Origin: Emcibacteraceae bacterium | GTDB lineage: Bacteria; Pseudomonadota; Alphaproteobacteria; Sphingomonadales; Emcibacteraceae | Reading direction: 5' to 3' | NCBI GenBank assembly: GCA_016763335.1 | Contig: JAESUD010000362.1 | Span: forward strand, 1-6,392 | Length of the DNA: 6,392 nt | Shown: positions 1-5,248 of the stretch, in pieces | How positions within the stretch are numbered: the first letter of the stretch is position 1 | Layout of the letters: every line of letters starts with the position of its first letter | The notes under the pieces: model-generated | Seen by the model: only the letters and a program-made list of their open reading frames with translations | The model's database searches: none | Told to the model about the DNA's origin: nothing | Position numbers and translations under genes: made by a program

Positions 1-67
1 TCGAACAGCTGACAACGTTCATTATCGAGCACTATTTCAATAAATCTAGTAGAAGAGTAATATTGGT

Positions 68-532
68 TTACTTAATACATTTTTCCGGGGTATGAGTGTC
101 TATTAAATAGGCAACGCGCCAGCCTTCAGGGTGTTTTACCAGTGTAAACTGGTTGACGCCGCATGATTTAAGTTCGCCGTCGATGGCGATTGTGAAGGGG
201 GCCCATGCTACGGCAAGGGGGCCTTCGACGTGTATTTCAACATCAAATATTTGTTCGTCGGCCTGGCCCGGCTTTAAGGACCCTACCCATTCAATCCAAC
301 CCGATGCATCGTCACGCACAACCGGTTTATCTGGGCTAATGCGATCTAGGGCCGTGTCCGGCAATAGTAATGATTTTAAAGCTTCATCGTCCCCTGCCCG
401 CATGGCATCAAAAACCTGATCCAGTACCGCACGAACCTCTGCTATTTCTTCCGGTGTGGCGCCATGACTATTAAGTGGTACGGCACAAATCATCACTAAA
501 GGCAGTAATGTTTTATAAGCTTTATGCAACAT
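68..532 (-). CDS. Exported NTF2/SnoaL-like small protein, last gene of the efflux operon
   Basis: This encodes a 154-residue protein of the nuclear transport factor 2 (NTF2-like, SnoaL/DUF4440-type) fold; its function is unknown. Residues 1-24 look like a Sec signal peptide: a basic start (HKAYK), a hydrophobic stretch TLLPLVMICAVPL, and a plausible cleavage after SHG, so the mature protein should be periplasmic. The body follows the family pattern: helix EIAEVRAVLDQVFDAMRAGD, a variable middle with a conserved-looking W79, then the strands VEGPLAVAWAPFTIAID and NQFTLVKHPEGWRVAYLIDT. C124 and C152 could form a disulfide. Start choice: a TTG at 535 is also in frame, but the ATG at 532 is preferred because it overlaps the permease stop as TGATG. 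A weak purine run (GAAGAAAG, 536-543) precedes it, so translation probably depends on coupling to the permease. No catalytic residues can be named. Family assignment is fairly sure; any link to efflux rests on context only. Confidence 0.85.
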   Translation of the reverse strand: MLHKAYKTLLPLVMICAVPLNSHGATPEEIAEVRAVLDQVFDAMRAGDDEALKSLLLPDTALDRISPDKPVVRDDASGWIEWVGSLKPGQADEQIFDVEIHVEGPLAVAWAPFTIAIDGELKSCGVNQFTLVKHPEGWRVAYLIDTHTPEKCIK

Positions 533-534
533 CA
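530..534 (-). promoter_or_regulatory. TGATG stop/start overlap coupling permease and NTF2-like gene
   Basis: The permease stop TGA (534-532) shares its A with the ATG (532-530) of the NTF2-like gene. Such one-base overlaps commonly allow ribosomes that terminate on the first gene to reinitiate on the second, which fits the weak purine run upstream. Confidence 0.75.
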
Positions 535-3500
535 ACTTTCTTCAACTTTTTCTTTATGAAATATTCTTTCAACGGCAATATAAAACATCGGTACAAAGAA
601 AATAGCGAGGAATGTCGCGGCGAGCATGCCGCCCATAACCGCAACACCGATTGCATTCTGGCTTCCTGAACCAGCACCCGTAGCAAACGCAAGCGGCGAA
701 ACACCAAGGATGAAGGCAAGTGAAGTCATCAAGATCGGGCGAAAACGCTGACGCGCGGCAAGGGCCGTTGCTTCCATCAAGCTCATACCGTCTTCATGAA
801 GTTCTTTGGCAAAGCCGACAATCAGGATCGCATTTTTAGAAGCAAGCCCCACTGTGGTCAGTAAAGCCACCTGAAAATACACATCATTGGCCATGCCAAA
901 CATTTTACTGCCGATTACGGCACCAAGCACACCAAGCGGCACAACGAGCAACACCGCAAGTGGCACAGCCCAGCTTTCATAAAGCGCCGCCAGACATAGG
1001 AACACGACCAGAACCGAAATTGCATAAAGCATAGGCGCCTGCGAGCCAGTTAGACGTTCTTCATAGGACAAACCGGACCATTCAATACCAAATCCGTCCG
1101 GTAATGTGGCAATGATTTTTTCAATTTCATCCATGGCCACGCCGGAACTAACGCCGGGTGCGGGGGAACCTTGGATATTAATTGATGCGACGCCGTTAAA
1201 CCGTTCGAGTTTCGGCGGCCCGAATTCCCAACTTACGGTCGAAAAGTTATTAAAAGGGATCATTTGTCCAAGGTTATTTCGCACATACCATTCATATATA
1301 TCTTCTGGCATCATGCGAAATTCGGCATCGCCCTGAATATAAACGCGCTTGATCCGTCCTTTATCGACAAAATCATTTACATAACTAGACCCCCACGAAA
1401 TCTGCAAAGTTTGGTTAATATCACTAAGGGAAAGGCCGAGGGCAGACGCTTTCTCGCTATCAATATCAATTTTAATTTGCGGCACATCGTCAAGACCAAG
1501 AGGACGAACACCAATTAATAATGGGTTTTGCGCCGCCGCGCCAAGTATCTGGTTTCGGGCATTCATAATCGCCTGATGACCTAATCCGGCACGGTCCACT
1601 AAATGAAAATCAAAGCCGGAAGCATTTCCAAGTTCCTGAATAGGTGGTGGGAAAAAAGCAAAGGCAAAGGCGTCTTTAATTTGTGAAAACGCCCCCATCG
1701 CCTGACCAAATATTGAAAAGACACTTTGACTGTCTTCTTTTCGCTCGTCCCAATCTTTAAGACCGACAAAGCCCATTCCTGAATTTTGTGCCGCGCCTGC
1801 AAAACTAAAACCAACAACGGTGAACAAATGATTTACATTTCTGCTCTGTTCATCAAGGAAATAATCTTCAATCTGGTGAACGCTTTCCAGTGTCCGTTCC
1901 GCCGTAGCGCCGGGCGGAGTTGTCACCATCATCATCATCATTCCCTGATCTTCGTTTGGTAAAAATGACGTGGGAAGGGTCATGAAAATATAAATCATGC
2001 CAGAAGTAAGCACCACATAAATAAGGAAGAATCGTGCGGTTCTACGCACCATATATGACGTGCTATTCTGATAAAACACCCTCAGACGGCTGAAATATTT
2101 ATTAAACAGTCCGAAAAACCCCGTGGTTGACCGTCTTTCGCCTTCTTTTTCCTGCTTTAAAAATGTCGCGCATAATGAAGGTGAAAGAACAAGAGCAACA
2201 ATCACCGAAAGGGTCATGGCAGAAACAATCGTTAATGAGAACTGCCTATAAATCACCCCGGCCGAACCGCCGAAAAATGCCATTGGCACAAACACCGCCG
2301 AAAGAACAACGGCAATACCAATAAGCGCGCTGGTGATTTGCTTCATTGATTTTTTGGTTGCTTCTTTAGGGGATAACCCCTCTTCGCTCATAATACGTTC
2401 GACATTTTCGACTACGACAATGGCGTCGTCGACCAAAAGACCGATCGCAAGCACCATAGCAAACATAGTAAGGGTATTAATAGAATATCCAAACAGCGAT
2501 AAAATCGCAAATGTACCAAGCAAAACAATAGGCACGGCAATTGTCGGGATTAACGTGGCGCGAATATTCTGCAAGAATAAAAGCATTACCAGAAACACAA
2601 GTCCGACCGCTTCTATGAGTGTATAAATTACGGATTCAATCGAAAGCTCAATAAACGGCGTTGTATCAAACGGATAAACATACTCTATACCTTCCGGAAG
2701 AAATTCAGCTAGCTCCGCCACGCGTTCCTTTACCCGCCGCGAAGTATCAAGCGCGTTTGCCCCGGAAGAAAGGCTCACGGCAATGCCGCTAGCCGGATGT
2801 CTATTGTAACGGGCAATGACTTCGTAATTTTCAGAACCAAGTTCAAGTTTTGCCACATCACGCAGGCGTACTTGCGATCCGTCAGTATTAACCCGTAATA
2901 TTATACTGCCAAATTCTTCAACCGTTTGGAGCCTCGACTGCGCGGTTATTGTCGCGTTTAATTGTTGGCCGCTAATGGCCGGAAGAGCACCGATTGTCCC
3001 GGCGGATAAATCAGTATTTTGGACCCTAACCGCATTTTGAACATCAAGCGGTGTCAGATTAAAACTTAAGAGTTTTTCAGGGTTTAGCCAGATACGCATG
3101 GCATGTTGGAACCCAAACACCTGTACACTGCCAACACCATTAACCCTTGAGAGTTGATCTTGAAAAGTTGTGACGACGATATCGCCAATGTCTTCTTGAG
3201 TATAGGTATCATCCTTTGCGTATAAACCCACAACCAGCATAAAGTTTCGCGTGGCTTTAATAACGGTGACACCGACTGCCTGAACTTCCTGCGGCAGAAG
3301 TGCAGTGGCGGCTTGTACTTTATTTTGTGTTTGCACTTGGGCGATATCCGGATCAGCATCCGGTTCAAACGTTAGTGTTATCACCGCCGAACCATCAAGG
3401 CTACTAGACGAGAAATAACGTAAATGATCAATACCGACCAGACGCTGTTCGATCACTTGCGTGACCGCATTTTCCACGGTTTCCGCCGATGCGCCAGGAT

Positions 3501-3645
3501 AAAAAGCCATAATCGCCACTGTTGGTGGCGCTACCTTCGGGTACAATTCTATGGGTAATCCACGGATAGAAAGTATCCCGGCAAGCATAATAATAATAGC
3601 GATAACCCACGCAAAAACTGGTCGTTCAATAAAAAATAGTGCCAT
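532..3645 (-). CDS. RND efflux permease, HAE-1 family (AcrB/MexB-like)
   Basis: This is a 1037-residue inner-membrane proton/drug antiporter, the trimeric pump of a tripartite efflux system. It is close to full family length (AcrB has 1049) and resembles AcrB from end to end. It opens FFIERPVFAWVIAIIIMLAG, with TM1 at about 10-28. TM2-TM7 span about 339-556 and TM8-TM12 about 870-1025, with large periplasmic porter/docking loops at about 29-338 and 557-869. The proton relay is intact: D406 and D407 in TM4 (GLLVDDAIVVVENVER), K937 in TM10, R967 and T974 around FRPILMTS in TM11. Pocket phenylalanines matching AcrB F136, F178, F615 and F617 are F135, F177, F613 and F615. Oddities are five consecutive Met (569-573), Ala-Ala at 618-619 in the switch loop, and G944 in the motif usually ILIVEFA. 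It lies 30 bases after the adaptor gene and ends inside the next start codon. Drug-type substrates are inferred from family; the true substrate is unknown, so no symbol is given. Confidence 0.97.
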   Translation of the reverse strand: MALFFIERPVFAWVIAIIIMLAGILSIRGLPIELYPKVAPPTVAIMAFYPGASAETVENAVTQVIEQRLVGIDHLRYFSSSSLDGSAVITLTFEPDADPDIAQVQTQNKVQAATALLPQEVQAVGVTVIKATRNFMLVVGLYAKDDTYTQEDIGDIVVTTFQDQLSRVNGVGSVQVFGFQHAMRIWLNPEKLLSFNLTPLDVQNAVRVQNTDLSAGTIGALPAISGQQLNATITAQSRLQTVEEFGSIILRVNTDGSQVRLRDVAKLELGSENYEVIARYNRHPASGIAVSLSSGANALDTSRRVKERVAELAEFLPEGIEYVYPFDTTPFIELSIESVIYTLIEAVGLVFLVMLLFLQNIRATLIPTIAVPIVLLGTFAILSLFGYSINTLTMFAMVLAIGLLVDDAIVVVENVERIMSEEGLSPKEATKKSMKQITSALIGIAVVLSAVFVPMAFFGGSAGVIYRQFSLTIVSAMTLSVIVALVLSPSLCATFLKQEKEGERRSTTGFFGLFNKYFSRLRVFYQNSTSYMVRRTARFFLIYVVLTSGMIYIFMTLPTSFLPNEDQGMMMMMVTTPPGATAERTLESVHQIEDYFLDEQSRNVNHLFTVVGFSFAGAAQNSGMGFVGLKDWDERKEDSQSVFSIFGQAMGAFSQIKDAFAFAFFPPPIQELGNASGFDFHLVDRAGLGHQAIMNARNQILGAAAQNPLLIGVRPLGLDDVPQIKIDIDSEKASALGLSLSDINQTLQISWGSSYVNDFVDKGRIKRVYIQGDAEFRMMPEDIYEWYVRNNLGQMIPFNNFSTVSWEFGPPKLERFNGVASINIQGSPAPGVSSGVAMDEIEKIIATLPDGFGIEWSGLSYEERLTGSQAPMLYAISVLVVFLCLAALYESWAVPLAVLLVVPLGVLGAVIGSKMFGMANDVYFQVALLTTVGLASKNAILIVGFAKELHEDGMSLMEATALAARQRFRPILMTSLAFILGVSPLAFATGAGSGSQNAIGVAVMGGMLAATFLAIFFVPMFYIAVERIFHKEKVEES
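1927..1941 (-). repeat. ATG x5 trinucleotide run inside the permease gene
   Basis: Five successive ATG codons on the minus strand encode Met569-Met573 of the permease, just after EDQG at the start of the second periplasmic porter segment. AcrB has GVFMTMV at this place. Slippage here would change length by whole codons and keep the frame. Confidence 0.85.
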
Positions 3646-3654
3646 CTTATTCTA

Positions 3655-3658
3655 TCCT
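3655..3658 (-). promoter_or_regulatory. Shine-Dalgarno of the RND permease gene
   Basis: AGGA on the minus strand, 9 bases before the ATG at 3645, within the 30-base gap after the adaptor stop (TAA, 3678-3676). The permease therefore has its own initiation signal rather than depending on a stop/start overlap. Confidence 0.65.
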
Positions 3659-3670
3659 ATTAGCCTATTA
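3655..3670 (-). repeat. Tandem 8-base duplication carrying the permease Shine-Dalgarno
   Basis: On the minus strand the adaptor-permease gap reads TAATAGGC TAATAGGA, two 8-base units identical at 7 of 8 positions. The copy nearer the start supplies the AGGA used for ribosome binding. The other holds a second AGG 8 bases farther away. Confidence 0.7.
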
Positions 3671-3675
3671 ATCTT

Positions 3676-4812
3676 TTATGATGCCGGTGACCATGGTGAA
3701 GGTGATACTGTCATTCCCGGTCTAATTTTTTGGTATCCTTCAATGACAATCGTTTCATCAGCGGCAATGCCGGATGATACAATCCATTGATCTTTATAAG
3801 CCCCGCCAACTATTATCGGGCGTGGGGTGACCTGATTATTTGCATCAATTACCCAGACCGTTAATGTACCGTCCGGGTTTCTGATCGCAGCCCTTTGCGG
3901 AACAAGCACAGTATCAAGAGTACCCAAATCAATTTTAGCACGAACAAACAACCCCGGAAGTAAAGTTTGATTTGGGTTTGGTATTAATGCCCGCAGTCCA
4001 ACCGACCCCGTTGTCTCTTCAACAACGACATCTGAAAATTTAAGCTCGCCCATTTCAGGATGGGTTAAGCCGCTGGTACTGTCCAATATAATCTCGACCG
4101 GAATATCGGTTTTTCCAGCCATTTCTGCACGCATACGCATTGCATTAACCCCCGGCTGACTGATATCAACATAAATCGGGTCAAGCTGGGTAATCATTGC
4201 GAGGCTTGCTGATTGATTTGTCGTAACCAATGCTCCCTCGGTAACAGAAGACCTGCTGATGCGTCCGGAAATTGGCGCATAAACGCGAGTGTAATCAAGA
4301 TTAACCTGCGCCACTTCCACCGATGCTTCCGCCACGGCAATTGAGGCAATTGCTTTTTCCAAATCCGCTTTAACATCGTCATATGCCTGCCCGCTTACGG
4401 CATTGGTTTTTATAAGTTCAACAAAACGCGCTTCTTTAGCGGTAACGGCTCTTAGGTCTGCTTGCGCGCTAACTAAGTCAGCTTTTGAACTGGCGAGCGC
4501 GGCTCTATATGGTGTGTCGTCAATTTGGTAAAGGGCTTGCCCCTTTTCAACGAACGAGCCTTCCTCAAATGTGCGCGCGGTAATGATACCGTTTACCTGT
4601 GGTCTTATTTCGGCTTGACGAAATGCAGATATACGGCCCGGCAGGGTTTCCTCGCGAGAGATAATTTCTGTTTTCAACTGAAGAACGGAGACCGCCGTTG
4701 GTGGCATTTGCCCCATTTGCGAACCCGCTTGTTGGTCGCCAGACATAAAAAACCATGCTGCAACAGCAAGTATGACAACAACCAGTATTGTGATTAAGAA
4801 ACGTTTAGACAC
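3676..4812 (-). CDS. RND efflux periplasmic adaptor (membrane fusion protein, AcrA/MexA-like)
   Basis: This 378-residue adaptor links the RND permease to an outer-membrane channel. Domains in order: an N-terminal hydrophobic segment (about 5-23), a first lipoyl half (about 65-100, with IRPQVNGII), an alpha-helical hairpin (about 102-168), a second lipoyl half (about 169-205, LDYTRVYAPISGRIS then TEGALV), a beta-barrel (about 206-300, with LLPGLFVRAKI), and a membrane-proximal domain (about 300-368, VLVPQRAAI). The hairpin tip has R129, L133 and S140, matching the RxxxLxxxxxxS motif established for docking on TolC-type channels. Unlike AcrA there is no cysteine after the hydrophobic segment, so it is not a lipoprotein; it is held by an uncleaved anchor or is cleaved and soluble. 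The start is GTG at 4812: an AGAGGG Shine-Dalgarno lies 8 bases upstream, and an in-frame TAG overlaps that site, so no earlier start is possible. It is the first gene of the operon. A few AcrA relatives serve other RND pumps, but the neighbour settles the role. Confidence 0.96.
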   Translation of the reverse strand: MSKRFLITILVVVILAVAAWFFMSGDQQAGSQMGQMPPTAVSVLQLKTEIISREETLPGRISAFRQAEIRPQVNGIITARTFEEGSFVEKGQALYQIDDTPYRAALASSKADLVSAQADLRAVTAKEARFVELIKTNAVSGQAYDDVKADLEKAIASIAVAEASVEVAQVNLDYTRVYAPISGRISRSSVTEGALVTTNQSASLAMITQLDPIYVDISQPGVNAMRMRAEMAGKTDIPVEIILDSTSGLTHPEMGELKFSDVVVEETTGSVGLRALIPNPNQTLLPGLFVRAKIDLGTLDTVLVPQRAAIRNPDGTLTVWVIDANNQVTPRPIIVGGAYKDQWIVSSGIAADETIVIEGYQKIRPGMTVSPSPWSPAS

Positions 4813-4820
4813 CGATAATA

Positions 4821-4826
4821 CCCTCT
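4821..4826 (-). promoter_or_regulatory. Shine-Dalgarno that decides the GTG start of the adaptor gene
   Basis: On the minus strand this reads AGAGGG, with 8 bases before the GTG at 4812. The nearest upstream in-frame codons include a TAG overlapping this site, so GTG is the first usable start and has well-placed ribosome binding. Confidence 0.8.
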
Positions 4827-4842
4827 AATTTTTAATTATGTT

Positions 4843-4857
4843 ATTAGTTAACATTAG
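4843..4857. repeat. Two ATTAG direct repeats one helical turn apart, upstream of the adaptor gene
   Basis: ATTAG occurs at 4843-4847 and again at 4853-4857, exactly 10 bases apart, overlapping the candidate -10 and start of transcription of the efflux operon. The motif is short and the region AT-rich, so a regulatory role is only a possibility. Confidence 0.35.
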
Positions 4858-4882
4858 CATTTATTAAATATCAAAACAACAA
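4853..4882 (-). promoter_or_regulatory. Candidate promoter of the efflux operon
   Basis: On the minus strand a TTGTTG (4882-4877) lies 18 bases before GCTAAT (4858-4853), which is preceded by T, giving a TG-containing TGCTAAT -10 element. Each hexamer is only a partial match to the sigma-70 consensus. Initiation here would give a leader of roughly 30-40 bases before the GTG at 4812. The region is AT-rich, so other matches are possible. Confidence 0.3.
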
Positions 4883-5183
4883 AAGTAAACACGCCACAGA
4901 AAAATAATCCATCACAGCATTTTACCTTTCTAAACATGATCCAACCCAGACACCGATATCAGCGTTTAAATGGATAGGCATTCGAAAGTTGGTTCTGACT
5001 TTAAACATGTTTTTTCGCGATAGTGCCGGCAGCCCAATCGCATCTGTACAAAGTCCAAGTCAGGTCGAAATCCATCCACCTTAACACTGAAGTCCGCGCC
5101 AGAAAATTATTAAAGAAGCTGGTTCTAATTTACAGTCTCAATAATGACATATTCTGCTCCATAATGTAGGAAATACAATTTTA

Positions 5184-5189
5184 TATAAA
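5184..5189 (+). promoter_or_regulatory. Candidate -10 element of the OmpA gene
   Basis: TATAAA, five of six matches to the sigma-70 -10 consensus, lies about 60 bases upstream of the ATG at 5249 in a strongly AT-rich tract. No good -35 hexamer is visible at 16-18 bases, so this is only a candidate. Confidence 0.3.
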
Positions 5190-5208
5190 TTTTATTTTTT
5201 AATTTAAA

Positions 5209-5225
5209 AATTACAAATCGTAATT
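5209..5225. promoter_or_regulatory. Inverted repeat in the OmpA leader
   Basis: AATTAC, spacer AAATC, GTAATT: two perfect 6-base arms with a 5-base spacer, ending just before the ribosome binding region (AGGCAGGA at 5230-5237). It could be a dimeric repressor site or a weak leader hairpin. It may also be chance, since the tract is AT-rich. Confidence 0.4.
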
Positions 5226-5229
5226 AACT

Positions 5230-5237
5230 AGGCAGGA
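5230..5237 (+). promoter_or_regulatory. Ribosome binding site of the OmpA gene
   Basis: AGGCAGGA contains two purine cores. The nearer AGGA (5234-5237) is 11 bases from the ATG at 5249, longer than usual. No alternative in-frame ATG fits better, because the signal peptide begins right at this start. Confidence 0.6.
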
Positions 5238-5248
5238 AAACTAACGTT

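Larger units (their letters stand above)
4813..5248. other. Divergent intergenic region between the efflux operon and the OmpA gene
   Basis: These 436 bases hold no gene I can support. The ends (4813-4900 and about 5100-5248) are AT-rich and promoter-like for the two divergent units. The middle (about 4940-5100) is visibly richer in G and C. It carries a minus-strand frame open from 5106 to a TAA at 4966 (46 codons) with no ATG near its beginning and no clear Shine-Dalgarno. Short direct repeats occur: TGGTTCT at 4990-4996 and 5120-5126, and TAAACATG at 4931-4938 and 5002-5009. No tetR-like regulator, tRNA or obvious rho-independent terminator was seen. Confidence 0.7.

Noticed and set aside
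1..67. Rho-independent terminator after the efflux operon
   Set aside because: Only short GAAC/GTTC matches without a stable stem or T-run were found downstream of the stop at 68.
3..95. Plus-strand frame open from the left edge to a TGA at 93-95, possibly the tail of a convergent gene (a second frame ends with TAA at 41-43)
   Set aside because: Too short to recognise, two frames compete, and the longer one would overlap the NTF2-like gene. More sequence to the left is needed, so no feature is called.
472..495. Possible lipobox around Cys16 of the NTF2-like protein (VMIC)
   Set aside because: The residue before the cysteine is Ile rather than Gly/Ala/Ser, and the cysteine sits inside the hydrophobic core; an ordinary signal peptide fits better.
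533..535. TTG as start of the NTF2-like gene, one codon before the ATG
   Set aside because: The adjacent ATG at 532 is a stronger start and forms the typical TGATG overlap; the TTG adds only one residue.
2127..2626. Plus-strand open frames of 65-97 codons inside the permease gene
   Set aside because: They lie antisense within a clearly conserved coding sequence, match no family I know, and lack ribosome binding sites; they are shadows of the real gene.
5061..5080. CAGGTCGAAATCC followed by ATCCACC, resembling a tRNA T-arm and 3' end
   Set aside because: The loop does not match TTCRANN properly, and no acceptor, D or anticodon stems can be found upstream.
5193..5210. ATTTTT and AAAAAT arms (6 bases, loop 6) upstream of the OmpA gene, considered as a terminator or hairpin
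   Set aside because: The arms are only A and T, would be very unstable, and lie upstream of a gene rather than after one; this is expected by chance in such a tract.
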